DNA from: Bryum argenteum
Taxonomy: Eukaryota > Streptophyta > Bryopsida > Bryales > Bryaceae
Reading direction: 5' to 3'
Length of the DNA: 64,000 nucleotides
Assembly: GCA_037043015.1 (NCBI GenBank)
Contig: CM073324.1
Location: 1,915,413 to 1,979,412 of the forward strand
Both the position numbers and the translations under genes were made by a program. Below are positions 46,293-58,386 of this stretch, piece after piece. Positions within the stretch are counted from its first letter, which is position 1. Each line of letters begins with the position of its first letter. The notes beneath the pieces are model-generated. The model made no database searches. It had not been told where the DNA came from and saw only the letters and a list, made by a program, of their open reading frames with translations.

Positions 46293-49200
46293 ATGACAAC
46301 TGAACCGACCGTTGTCTACAACTCCGCGATGTCTGCTGAGCCCGGTTTTCGCCCATTGGAACCTAATGGCTCCAACTACGTCATGTGGGTCATCAACATG
46401 GCTCAATACCTTACGATCAAAAAGTTGGGAGGTACAATAGTCCCACCCCTCCCAGATTCAACCTATGCTGAACATAAACAAAAGCAAGCAGAAGACAACA
46501 CTTACAACATTCCTAAAACGGCACGGGACTATGACGATATTGAATTGCAGACTGCTACATATGCCATTCGACTGCGATTGACAGAAGAAATCGCAGCCCA
46601 GCTCTATGAATTTGATAAACCATACGAACTATGGGCAGAAATACAGCGTCGATTTGACATCATGAAAGAAATAATCTATCCAGAAACGTGGCAGTCATGG
46701 CTCCGTCTGCGATTCATGGATTTCGACTCTATAGAAGAATACAAGAAAACTCTCTTCACCCTCACATCTAAGCTCAGTTACTGTAAAAGACCCGTGACCG
46801 AAACAGACATCATATATAAGACGCTCTCAACTATGGGGCCTGAGCGAATGATGTTAAGGGAGACTTTAATGGCCAGAGAATATAAACATTCGCGCGATCT
46901 CCTTCTTTACCTTACTGAAAACGAGAAGCACAATAAGGTTGCAGTAGAACTTGCGAAGGAACGACCTGCAGGAGCGAAATCCATTCCAGAATTGAATTAT
47001 ATGAAAGATGATAGAGCAGAGACAAATTCACGTCGTAAAAAGCCGTGGAAGCAAACTAATAAAGCTTCGCGAAAGGCAGCTAATCCAGGTAAGAAGGATT
47101 CCCCAGATAATGCATCCAATAAACGAAAACCAAAATTTGGAGGGAAATGTTTTAAGTGTGGGAAGCCACGACACCTGGTAAAAGACTGCCGCACACCTGA
47201 TGCAGTTGTTGCCAAATACCGCAAGCAGAATAATCTTTCCCCTTGGAGAGGAACACGATCAAAACCAGTGAAGAAAGAAACTAAGAAACCTCAGGAACAG
47301 CCTGAGGACGAATACAACTATCTCGATACTCTTTCAGAGGAAGTGAATGCACTTCAAATCAGTAAGCGACCAGATTCTACCATGATTCTAGACTCAGGTG
47401 CAACGACAACTGTTTTAAAGCATAGAAGGTACTTCTCGAAGTATATTGCAGAAAATTATAGAATATCGTCCATGAGCGGAACCGACTTAAGAGTTGTAGG
47501 TTCAGGGCCAGCGACGTTTATATTGCCAGGGGGAACTCGAATCTATGCAGAAAAAGCATTGTTAATACCTGAAGCACGGAGACAGGTTTTATGTGAGCAT
47601 GACATCAGTAATAGTGGCTATGAGATCCAAACTCATATCTTTAATCAAACAGAAAGATATAAAACTTTTACCAATGAAGAGGGCATTCAAATCGAAAAGT
47701 TTTATTATAAGCCCTCTGGACTCATTGAGTTTGAGATTCGCAACACTGCATTCATAGCACACATATCAGAAACGACTAACGATCCATGTTTGTGGCATGA
47801 CCGGTTGGGTCACCCGTCACAAAAACTTTTGCAAAAGACGCTTAAATCATCTGCAGAAGACATACGTTTGGCAAAGAATGTACCTCAATCATGTACTGCA
47901 TGCTCGAGAGGTAAGCTTATCCTCAGACCCGCACCAGCTTCGACCAATAAGGAACTCGAGTTTTTTTAACGGATACAAGTGGACATATGCGGTCCCATAT
48001 CACCCCGTCCAGGCCCTTTTCGTTACTATATGGTAATGATCGATTCGACTACTAAATGGAGTGAGGTAAACCTGCTTTCAACTCGCAATCATGCATTTGC
48101 AAAGATGCTTGTTCAACTGATAAGAGTGCAAGTACGTTTTCCTGACCATAATATCAAAGATTTAAGAGTGGATGGGGCCGGAGAGTTTACTTCTAAGACA
48201 TTTGAAGCTTCTTTGTCAAGCCATCGGGATCAAACTTGAGATATCCCCTCCCGAGGTACACACCATCGAGAATGGCCTTGCGGAAAATTTTATTAAGCGG
48301 ATACAATGGATCGCGAGACCGCTTTTGTTAAAGTCTAAACTCCCATTGACGGCATGGGGTCATGCGGTCCTCCATGCTTGATTTAATCCGCCTCGGGCCA
48401 TCTGCGAAAAAACACCGCCACCCTTACGAATTAGCAACTGGGAATAAACCTTATCTGAGCCATCTAAGAAAGTTTGGGTGTGCTGTTGAGGTACCTCTTG
48501 ACCCAGTTAAGCGCAAGAAAATGGGGCCTCAGAGAAAACCAGGAATTTATGTGGGGAATGTCGGCAGTGCTATCATCAAATATTTGGAACCCAGAACTGG
48601 TGACCTATTTCGTGCCAGATTCGTCGACTGCCATTTCGACGAGACAGCATTTCCAAGTTTACAAGTGACAGAGCAGCTCCCAACAAGTGTAAGTGACATT
48701 AACTGGGCAGCGACGAGTTCTGAGGATTACCCTGACCATCGAGCAGATGGTGAGGTTCGCAGGATCCTCAGGTTGCGAGAAATGGCACGCAGGTTACCAG
48801 ATGGCTTCGCGGATACACCAGATATTATAAAAACACCATATACAAAGGTTCAATACACACCAGCACGGATTGAACCAGATGCGACTCCTGCAAACATGGA
48901 GGTGGTTAGACGAAAGCGTGGTCGCCCACTTGGTTCCAAGAACAAGCCGAAACCTATCAAATCAGCTGCTATTGCAACAGGGGGAGTTTCGGCCGACATA
49001 CCAAGTGTTGAGTTGGCTCCCGATGTTGCATTTACGGGGCACGTCTGGGACAGGAGAGAAACGGAACAGAATGATAAGAATATGATGCATACGGTTTTAT
49101 CTTTGGTAGCACAACCAACAACTCCGAAAACAGTTAAACAAGCACGAGACTCTGAAGACTGGCTGAAGTGGCAAGAAGCCATGCGATCTGAGCTCGAATC

Positions 49201-50929
49201 TCTTCGTAAACGGGAGGTATTTGGCGAGCCCCAACCATTGACGACTGATATGAAGCCAATCAGATCTAAATGGGTATTCGCACGCAAACTTGATAACACA
49301 GGGCATACAATCCGGTTTAAAGCAAGATTAGTAGCGAAGGGGTACACTCAGAAGTATGGCGTGGACTATAATTATACCTATAGTCCTGTCATGGACGTGG
49401 TTACTTTTCGCTACATGTTGGTCTTAGCAGTGCAAGAGAACTTAAGTTTCCGGCTGCTAGATATCGTCACTGCTTACCTTTATGGTCAGATAGACAAGAA
49501 GTTGTTTATGTACATGCCTGAAGGGATGACCTCAGGAGTTCTTCAACGGAACCCAAAGGCAGTGGCTGCACGTTCACGAAATGGAACAGTGGTTCCATCT
49601 TCACCTAGAAGCGGTCATAAACGTCGGTCGTTTGACCGCCAGGACACGGTGAATGCTGAGGACACAGCACGGGTAACGAAGAAAACCCACAAACGTGCGC
49701 GTATTACGAACACATCTCCGACGAAGAGCAAGCTTGAAGAAAGTCGCAAGTTGTACGGATCAAAAGATCCATCTACGGCCCAAGCAATCAGCCGTCTCTG
49801 GTACAAAAACATAACTGACTTTCTCATGGAAAATGGATTTAAAGCCAGTCCCTTCACACCTTGTGTTTTGGTAAACAGACGAGACAAGCATCTCGTCTTC
49901 ATCGCTATTTATGTCGACGACCTCAACATATTCGGCACACAGGCTGCAGTAGATGCAACAGTTAAGCTACTACAAACCAGATATACGTTAAAGGATTTTG
50001 GCAAGACACCAGCCTGTTTAGGGATTGAATTAGCACATCTAGACAACGGTTCTGTGCTGCTCCATATGACAGCTTACACTACAAAGTTATTACAGAAGTT
50101 TTCAATGGACGATTCACACCCCTTGTCAACACCCCTCGTGGTCCGCTCGCTTCAACCTGACAAAGACGAGTATGGACCACGACGACTGAATGAAGATATT
50201 TTACCTGCTGAGTATCCGTACCTCACGGTGGTAATGTCGCTATCCTGGTTGGCGATTAACGCGAGACCTGATCTAAAATTTTCGACACACTTGCTTGCGA
50301 GACATGCGAAGGAGCCTACCAAGCGCCATTGGCGTGGCGTGAAACATATGTTGTGATATCTCAATGGGACGCGCGACCTCGGCATCCTTTATGATCGTGA
50401 CCATACTCCAATCCAGGGCTATGCGGACGCAGGATATTTAACAGCTCCTGAAAAAGGCCGGTCACAGTCAGGCTACGTTTTCACTGCAGGCAAATCTCCA
50501 ATCTCGTGGCAATCACGTCTACAAGCGACTGTAGCTACATCATCGAACCATGCAGAAATTACGGCCTTATACGAGGCAACGAAGGAAGCCGTATGGCTCA
50601 GAAACTTGACCAACAGCTTGAAACATTTGGCACACCTGGCCATCGAGAAGCGGCCAACTGTCCTCTTCGAGGATAACGACGCGTGCAGATATCAGATGGC
50701 ACAAGGTTTCATTAAAACGGAAAACACAAAACACTTGTCCCCGAAAATTTTCTACGCCTCTGAACAGCAGGAGCAGGGGAACATATCGATTCAGAAGATT
50801 ACGTCGTCGGAGAATCTCGCGGACATCTTCACCAAGACACTTCCTCCTTCTACTCACTGGAAGCACGTTCGCCGTATGAAGATGCAGTCCCTGCACGAAA
50901 TTCGCACGCAGAGGAGTTCCGTTCAGTAA
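46293..50929 (+). pseudogene. Copia gag-pol polyprotein, broken in four places
   Basis: Gag starts at 46293 (MTTEPTVVYNSAMSAEPGFR) and ends in a CCHC knuckle C-FK-C-GKPR-H-LVKD-C near 47150. The protease motif is ILDSGATTT (about 47385). GAG-pre-integrase is CLWHDRLGHPSQ with CTACSRGK. The frame slips at the T7 run 47960-47967 into the integrase core (DSTTKWSEV, RVDGAGEF). It slips again near 48210-48220 (LCQAIGIKLEISPP, ENGLAENF) and again near 48375, entering the long ORF to 50356, which holds LIRLGPSA, RSKWVFARKL, FKARLVAKGY and the reverse-transcriptase core YVDDLNIFG (about 49910). TGA at 50354 replaces the Arg of the usual LRYLxGT motif. RNase H follows in frame (GYADAGYL, ATSSNHAEITALYEATKEA, LFEDNDACR, KHLSPKIF, LADIFTKTLPP) and ends at 50929. 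All domains are recognisable. Confidence 0.92.
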
Positions 50930-51003
50930 GCCCTGTTTAGGGTTCGCCTGTTTCTGTGGTACTGATCGTCCAGACCTGTTTCCGCCTTCCCCGAGCGGGG
51001 GAG

Positions 51004-51249
51004 TGTTAAGCTCTGACTTCTGAGGCTCGGGTTCGGCGGGTTCGGCGGGTCCGGTGGGTCCGGCTGACTGTTCGTGTACGGTTATTGTAACCGTTCCTTC
51101 CTCGTAGAACTACGTGGCCCCTGATCTCTGATATCTGATCAGAGTACGTAGGCAGCCCTCACTGGGTTCGGGTGCAGTGTGTGTGTTTATACATTTTTCC
51201 TTGTAACATCTCGACTCAAGGCCGCGATCGAGTTCAAGAATGCTCATCA
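51004..51249 (+). repeat. Copia 3' LTR
   Basis: A 246-bp copy of the 5' LTR with a single substitution. It is preceded directly by a polypurine tract. Confidence 0.95.
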
Positions 51250-52879
51250 TTTATCATGTTCATTGCATTTGTTTAGTTGAAAAAGTGAATTGTGAGTAGA
51301 TACCTTTAGAATTTTCTTGCTTTAAAGCAAAAGTAATTTTTTGATTCTAAAAATCAGAATTCTCAAACTGTGAAAATATATTGAAAGAAAAAATTTGAAG
51401 ATTCGAAAAAGTGTAAAAGACTGTCTTTGAAAGTGGTAAAAATTTCAACTTGAGTCACTTGGGAATTTGAGTATTGATTTGGTTTTGAACATTGAAGGGA
51501 TAAAAAAAAATTTAAAATAAAGAATATTCCTCTTTCTTGGCTTGCAACCTAAGTGTAGCCCTTGCTTGCTTTTCAATGTGGAGTTATGACATGTGATAAC
51601 AACCACTTTAGAATTTGAGTAGTGATTTAGTAATAAACATATGAAATAATAAATCAATATAATTACTTTTATAAGGTGTCCCAATAGCAGGCAACCCAAG
51701 GATTGTCCTAGAAGACTCAAAAATTGGAATTTGACTTTGAAAATTTTGCACATATCAATTATGTGTATTGCTACACTTACATCAAATTGTAACCCAAAAT
51801 ACTAAGATTAGACCCTTCATCTAGGCTGCCCAAAATCCAAAAAATAAATTTTGCATCCCAAAGCATTTTAGGGGTTAACTAGCGGTTGGCGCTTGCGTTG
51901 CAACGCATTAGTCCAACCATTTTAATGTGGTTTTTATATTATTACACAAAAGGAAAGTAAAAAAATAAGGAAGGTAACAAAAGAATGTTTGCATTGGAAA
52001 ATATACATTCATTGAATTGTAAAATCAAAAGTATAACCTTTTTCAATTGAATGATACATTGCTTCAAGGGAGACAATATAATTGAACACCAAAAGAATGC
52101 AATATGACCGAAGCAGACATTCCTCAAACAAAATCTTAACATTTTCAAGTATGATGCAACAAACGGCGCTTCATTTCGATCATTTTTGAGCAAAATGTGA
52201 GTGGTAAAAGAATTGAAGTGGGGAGCGAGGTTGCAACAACTTTCATCCATAACCTATTTTTCATCCATTGCATCCCCAACATTTTTTCCATTCAACGCGC
52301 GATTTGCATCCACTGTGAGATTTGTCATCCCTTCGCGATTTTTCATCCATCGCACATATTTTCATCCAGTGTGGATGAAACTGTATTTTGTGCAGAATTA
52401 ATTTAACAGTGAGTTATTATCTCCCAAAATACATATTTTTTTGAATTCCGACTTGGATTCGAACTTATTAGGTGCATTTTCATCTTGTAGGATAGAAAAA
52501 GATTGTGACAATTTTTTCGAAAATCGACATTTTATAGTGTCTTCAAAAAGAAGAATTTAGAGTCTAAACTTTGAAGGCTTGAGAATATGTTCATCACATT
52601 TGTTTTTATGCATGTTTTTTGTGTGTTACATGTCAATTGTGGTTCTTGACCGGTTATGTATAGCAATCTTCATTTACACAACTTGTAAGATGTCTCATTT
52701 GAAACAATAACATGATAATGATAAACACCAAAAGAATACAATTGGATGGAAGGGGACGTCGCCGAAGCGTGCATGAACCCTAAACATGCAGAGTTTGAAA
52801 CAAACTCTTGACTTTTCCATCCACTTGTTTCAGGTGTAAAAATTAAGAGGAATTAATAATATATTATACATGACAATGT

Positions 52880-55800
52880 CATGTAAAAACCTCATGATAA
52901 ACAACATTTTTCACCGTTCTCACGGCTTCATTATTGTCATTGGCAACCTTAATGTTTGCAGGATGTCTACCACGAGACAATGCCACATATAATTGACCAT
53001 GGCTAAATACTTCATTACGAAGATAAATGCCGACTCGATCATATGATTGGCCCCTGCGATTTGTTAATTGTCATGGCAAAAGCACCCGATGTGAGGAAAT
53101 TGTTTCCGGCAAAGTGTGAATGGCAAGCGGCTATCATTGCAATGATGGGTGATTCTAGGAATCAACACCTCTTGGCTACGATAGCGTCCTTCTACAATTT
53201 CGCACAACAACACACTGGAAGACACTTGCAAAAGACGCAAATGACTACCATTGCACAAACCTTTTGCCGGATTCAAGTTCCTTAGCAACATCAAATATTG
53301 ACCACATTTAAGATCTAATTGGTGAGGAGGCAAACCGCTCAATTGTAAAGAATTCAAAAACTCTACGGGATAATGATGAGCATGTTCATCATTCTCGTGA
53401 ACAAAGTCAGCACTAAAACATTGATGCACATCACCGGGTAAACGATTGGTAATTTTTCGGTTGATTTCTTGAGCATCATCATTTCGAACAGCCAAAATGA
53501 CACGTTCAGAAAAATCAACCGGATCATCAAAAATAGCATTAATGAGACCATCTAAAGAATTTCCAGGAGCAACTAATTCGGGCGGTAAATCTACCTTTGG
53601 ACCGGTTTTGCCTTCACCAATATCTAGCAAAAATCGTTGAAAGTCCGGTTGACTTTGCAAACGCATGTTAGTGGTCAGATGAAAATGTTGCATCAGTGGA
53701 AATAAATATGAATGTCGCAAGCAAGCCTCAACAGTTTGCTTGCGACCTCCACGTACAACTACGGGCAAAGTTTGGCGAAAATCACCACCATATAAAACTA
53801 CAACACCGCCATTTGGACTGTCTATACCGCGTATATCTCGCAAAGATCTATCTATAGCTTCATACATAAAACGATGTCCAGCACAAGCTTCATCAAGTAC
53901 AATCAATTGTACTTGACGTAAGCTTTGACCTAATGTAGATTGGGCACTAATGTTGCAAATTGATGCATCGTGCAACTGTAAAGGAATAGCAAGAGATGAA
54001 TGTGCCGTTCGCCCTTCATTCAAAAGGCATGCGGCAATTCCACTTGTTGCCATTGCCATACACTTGACATTACGACAACGAAGATAACCTAATATGGTGT
54101 TATACAAAAAAGTCTTACCTGTACCACCAGGACCATCTAAAAAGAAAAGCCTAATTGAAGAATCGAATTTAAAAAAAGCAGAGGTCAGTTTGCATTAAAA
54201 ACAATGTTTTGTTCTTCGTTGAGTCTACCTACATCCTCTTCTAGAAAAGTAATGTTTTGGTTATCAAAATCAATATTGTCATTGGTATCACTACCAACAT
54301 CAACAATGTTTGGATAACCAAACTCATTCAATTCTTCGATATTAAAAAAATCTGTAAGATGTTTATCTGATGATGACAAATATTCTTCAATGGACAAAAT
54401 CGCTTTGCAATAGCGATTTTGATCATTGCGCCAATCATCAGACATAGCATCAAGATGACTCCTTAATAAACTAAGAGGATCTAGTGGTTGTCCAAACACA
54501 AGAAGTGTTGCAAACAACCGCCGAATTTGCTTAGGCAACGCAATGAGAGTTGCCTCTTGTAGACAATTTTCCCACTCAATATCATCATGTAAAAGTCCTC
54601 TTGCAATACAAGCGGCTTTGTACGTTAAATGCACAATACCATTAAAACAAAGTAGGTCATAAAATGAAGTTGGTGCCTCAACATGAGTCAACAACAAACG
54701 TAAGTAAAATATACTTGGTACCCATGGGAACCATATTTATCCTACCAAAAACTTTAATATTACGTAGTCTTCTTTCCCACATGTTTTTCTTCACATCCCA
54801 CTTGTAATGGAGTGGAAGATCCATGTAACGAAGAAGCATATGATTGCCTTGATTGCGGAAGCAATCAAGGCACGAATGTGGCGATTGAGCTCAAAAAACT
54901 TAGTGAGTTTAGTCTCAAAGATTTTGATCAATCACCGTTTGCAAAGATGTTGCCTCCTCAAAAGTAACATATTGTTGACCAGGAAGGTGAACGGGTAAAC
55001 GACAAATACTATGACTCTTATTGTTAGTTTCAAAACCAAAAAGTCTCCAACATGCTTCTTGGCGCCCACATAACGACCTTCCAAGAAATCTTTAATCTCA
55101 TCTACAACTTCATCTGTTTCTACAATACCACGATCCGGACCTTTAAAAATATACTTGTGGAGGTATTTGATTGTTTTTACCGAACTACAAATTTCCACAT
55201 TAATGTGACAATTAAATCGACCTATCAAATATGGATTGTATGGTACAACCCATCGATTGTCTAAGCGAACGATTTGTCCATGTACATGTTTCTCGACATA
55301 TCGACCTTGGTTTCGACGACGGTATAAAACATGACCATCACCATCTACCTCATTAGTATCTCGAACTTGCATAGGATAGTTTTTGTACATCTACTATTGT
55401 CTTCCATGCATGGACAATTGGGATTGTCCAAACCACAAGGTCCATGCATCATATGTTTGGCAATCTGCGGCATACAATTGAGGTTGTCTATCTAAATCGG
55501 GAATCTCAAAGACATACTATTCTATCTATAAGGTGTGAGTCATTGACCTTGTCTTTTAACCAAAGAAGAATGTGTGCATGAGGAAGACCACGTTTTTGAA
55601 ACTCAATAGTGTAACAAAAAGCAATTGTCTCTCCCATGACATTCTTCTTGGTAATCTCATCCATCAAAGTTTTTAATTTAAGTTCAAAAACACGTACAAC
55701 AACATCCGGACGATCTCGGAGGACTTTGACCTGGTTCAAGCTCATTAAGAATCTCGGGCCAGGTCGGATTACACGTCATTGTCACAAACAAATCGGGTTT

Positions 55801-56935
55801 TCCTAAAACTCTAACCAAAACCATACTATCATGAAAAAGTTTTTGCATGTATCGAGGGGGGCCAATAAATGTTGCGGGTAAGACAATGCGACGCCCAATG
55901 CGTGCTCTATTGTCCTCCTGCAAAGCATCTACAATCCCCTGATAGCATTCTGCACGAAGTTCATTTTGATGTTGTCTAATGAATAACAAATTTTCATGTT
56001 CTACACGTAAATATTGATCTACCACATATTCTTTGGAATAATCTACGAGCCCTATGTAGTACATTAGATTCCGGCCGCTTTTGAAGCAAATATTGGACAT
56101 ATGACTTTAAAGTCACTCCAGTATTTGCTTTAAAAGTCGGTGACCATCCACATTGTCCCTCAGGAAATAACAAAGGATAGGATAAAGCATCGACATTTGG
56201 GTGAATTTCTTTTATTCGTAGTAAATTTCCACCGTGTTGGTGAAGAATAATATCTCTACCTAAATTCATGTCTTGTTTGTCAAGAACAATAGCAAAGAAA
56301 CGGAACTACTTGGCGATTATATCGACGGGGATGTTCTCAGGAAGGAACTTCACCGAGATACGAAGTCCCATGTTTGATCCCCTTTGAAGAACATCACGCG
56401 AAGACTTAAAACCTCGAACTAATGCATTTACGGATTCTAAAACTTCTTGAATGTTATTAAGAGTATCACGATGAAGATCATCAAAAATCTCCATACGACG
56501 ATTCGTTTGTAAACCATCATCCAAGAAATAAATTTGTGCAAATTTAGCACCTTGGTCTAAATCGGGTTGTAAATTTCCAATGTGGTGGCATAATTCTCCG
56601 TTTACACAAAAAGTATATACCCCTCTACCTTCAACTTGGCTAGATTGAAACTTACTTCTCATACTCGTAAATGCAAAAGCTTGATTATACTTTTGAATAT
56701 ATTTAATAAACTCTCGAGATTTAGGTGTAGTGCCCATATAAAGCTCATTGAGCATTGGATGGACAATTGGGTGATTAACATGTTCATTGGCAATTTTGCC
56801 ATTGTAACAACAAATGGTATTTTTTTCTTTTTTAAAACGAAATGCCAAACATTTTGGACATTGGATGCACATTGATCCAACACTATCAACATTGACATCT
56901 AGAAAATTATCAATGGTAGACAAAGCACGTGCCAT
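52880..56935 (-). pseudogene. Helitron Rep/PIF1-helicase, multiply interrupted
   Basis: Minus-strand fragments occur in order. N-terminal zinc region: CIQCPKCLAF, then CCYNGKI (56935 start). One in-frame TAG lies at about 56306. PLLFPEGQCGWSP follows, then FVTMTCNPTWPEI. The HUH motif GLPHAHILLWL is at 55569-55590. The Tyr motif KYLHKYIFKG is in 55390-54932. LLTHVEAPTSFYDLL follows, then LNEEQNIVFNA. Walker A GPGGTGKT is at 54111-54134. The helicase ORF 54107-53064 contains VLDEACAGHRFMYEAI and VVVLYGGDFRQTLPVV. The C-terminal TINKSQG / YVALSRGRHP motifs survive in other frames down to about 52880. At least five frameshifts or stops make it inactive, though most functional motifs remain visible. 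Confidence 0.88.
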
Positions 56936-57240
56936 TGTCTAAAAAGACAATAAAAAAAGTAGGATTTATGATAGGATGATGAAGATCCTATCATAAATCA
57001 TATAAAGTCTACAAAATTTCAACGAAGGTTATCAAAAATATAAGATTTAATATAGGATAACAAAGATCCTATTCTAAACCCTGTAAATCCAAGAGAGATT
57101 TCAAAAATTATTATAAAGTAGGATTTAGTGTAGGAAAAAAATCCTACTATAAATCCTAATTTCAATCTTTTTAAAATCACAAGAGTAAAGTCAATGATAA
57201 TACCTTTTAGACTTGTGCTCCAAGAGATTCCACTCCAAGA

Positions 57241-57306
57241 AGTTTACCACCACTTGCTCCACTCCAAGAAGTTTACCACCACTTGCTCCACTCCAAGAAG
57301 TTTACC
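57241..57306. repeat. 29-bp repeat, 2.3 copies, in the Helitron 5' region
   Basis: AGTTTACCACCACTTGCTCC with ACTCCAAGA is repeated at 29-bp spacing (57241, 57270, 57299), just upstream of the Helitron gene. Confidence 0.8.
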
Positions 57307-57470
57307 TCCAATGCACTGTGCTTCACGAATCATTCATTCCATAAAAATAAAAAAATTAGGTTAAAAAAAATTTTAAAAAATAAAAAATTTAAAATAAAAA
57401 ATTTAAAAAAAATAAAAAATAAAAAAACAAAAAACAAAAAACAAAAAACAGGAACATCAATCGGCACAAT

Positions 57471-57630
57471 TCTGCGTTTCACAGAACTGCGCCCGCGCGA
57501 ACGAACCGCGCGCGCAACTGCGCGCAGTCGCGCGGTTCTGCGCGAACTGCGCAATTCACGCAGAACCACGCGACTGCGCGCAGTTGCGCGCGCGGTTCGT
57601 TCGCGCGGGCGCAGTTTTGTGAAACGCAGA
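57471..57630. repeat. GC-rich perfect-type hairpin, about 70-bp arms
   Basis: The left arm begins TCTGCGTTTCACAGAACTGC and the right arm is its inverted copy ending GCAGTTTTGTGAAACGCAGA. The arms are rich in GCGCGC and CGAACGAACCGCG words, with two or three mismatches and a short loop of about 20 nt. It sits in strongly AT-rich DNA (an A/T-only tract at 57340-57450 on one side). ORFs through it on both strands read as Arg/Ala repeats and are composition artefacts. Confidence 0.9.
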
Positions 57631-57989
57631 ACTGCGCCAGCTGCTGTCTCGCGCAGCAGCTGAACTTCAATTTGTGAAATTTCAACTTCAAAACTTGCAA
57701 TCTCACCTCAAAACTCGCAATTTCAACTTGAAAACTTGCAATTTCAATCTCCACAACTTGAACTTGCAATTTTGCAACTCCAAGTTTGTAAATTCCAACT
57801 TCCAAGATCACAACCTCACAACTTCACAACTTCACAATTTCACAATTTGTCATAAATCTTCAAGTGTTGAACTCAAATGTGTCAAAAAAGTTTGCAATGT
57901 GTTGTGTGTAAGCTCGAATTGCAACATACAAGTGCATTTTCACAAACCCACAAACTCAACGTTCAAAAACACTGTGGAAAAGTAAAAGT

Positions 57990-58221
57990 ACAGTTAAGAA
58001 GTAAACATAGAAGTAAAAAGTAACATAAAATGTAAAAGGTAACAGTAATAGTAAAAGTAAAGTAAAAGTAAAATAAAATATAAAGTAAAAGGTAAAATAA
58101 AAGGTAAAGTAAAAGATAAAGTAAAAGATAAAGTAAAAGATAAAGTAAAAGATAAAGTAAAAGATAAAGTAAAAGATAAAGTAAAAGATAAAGTAAAAGA
58201 TAAAGTAAAAGTTAAAGTAAA
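57990..58221. repeat. AAGTAAAAGATA micro-satellite-like tract
   Basis: A 12-bp unit (GATAAAGTAAAA) repeats about nine to ten times cleanly at 58103-58217, preceded by degenerate GTAAAAGTAAAG words. It lies about 60 bp inside the Helitron 5' end. Confidence 0.85.
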
Positions 58222-58281
58222 CTTCCAGCTGAGTGTTATGATTTTAGTAGTATGATGTAGGAGTGCGTATAGTTTATAAGA

Positions 58282-58347
58282 TTTACCCCTAAGAGCCCAA
58301 TCAACCATTTTATGGTCGATCCCGAATTTTGAGGAGCTGTACCCGGA

Positions 58348-58386
<39 letters not shown>

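Larger units (their letters stand above)
45858..51254 (+). mobile_element. Ty1/copia LTR retrotransposon, recent but coding-defective
   Basis: LTRs at 45863-46108 and 51004-51249 are each 246 bp, begin TGTTAAG and end CATCA, and differ at one base (G46008 versus T51149). TTTAT flanks both sides (45858-45862, 51250-51254) as target duplication. After the left LTR comes TTATCAGCAC (46111-46120), a primer-binding-site-like word. A purine tract (GAGCGGGGGAG) precedes the right LTR. The internal region encodes gag, protease, integrase, reverse transcriptase and RNase H in Copia order, with frameshifts and one nonsense codon. Confidence 0.95.
45500..51878. mobile_element. Larger MITE split by the Copia insertion
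   Basis: Sequence on both sides of the Copia element (about 45500-45857 and 51255-51874) follows the order of the 58.6-kb MITE: TTTTCCATGTAGATAAGTAA, TATGCAAAATTTTGAAGAC, then GGAATTTGAGTATTGATTTG and TTTGACTTTGAAAATTTTGC. It ends GCATTTTAGGGG plus TTAA (51875-51878). The left terminus was not identified, so the start given is approximate. Confidence 0.6.
51879..58281 (-). mobile_element. Helitron with both termini
   Basis: Read on the minus strand the element begins TCTTATAAACTATACGCAC (5' TC at 58281) and ends with a stem-loop followed by AGCGCCAACCG and CTAG (51882-51879). The stem is the 14-bp palindrome TGCGTTGCAACGCA (51894-51907), with an outer GGTTGG/CCAACC pair. It sits between host A (51878) and T (58282) as expected for Helitrons, with no target duplication. 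Length is 6.4 kb. A Rep/helicase gene lies inside on the same strand. The host site is the TTAA at the end of a MITE. Confidence 0.8.

Noticed and set aside
57330-57811. Arg/Ala-rich ORFs on both strands
   Set aside because: They are produced by the GC-rich hairpin and contain no real motif.
58282-58298. Treating the CCCCTAAGAGCCC end as part of the Helitron
   Set aside because: The Helitron 5' TC is placed by the A/T insertion rule at 58281; the CCCCTAA word belongs to a MITE-type end in the host DNA.
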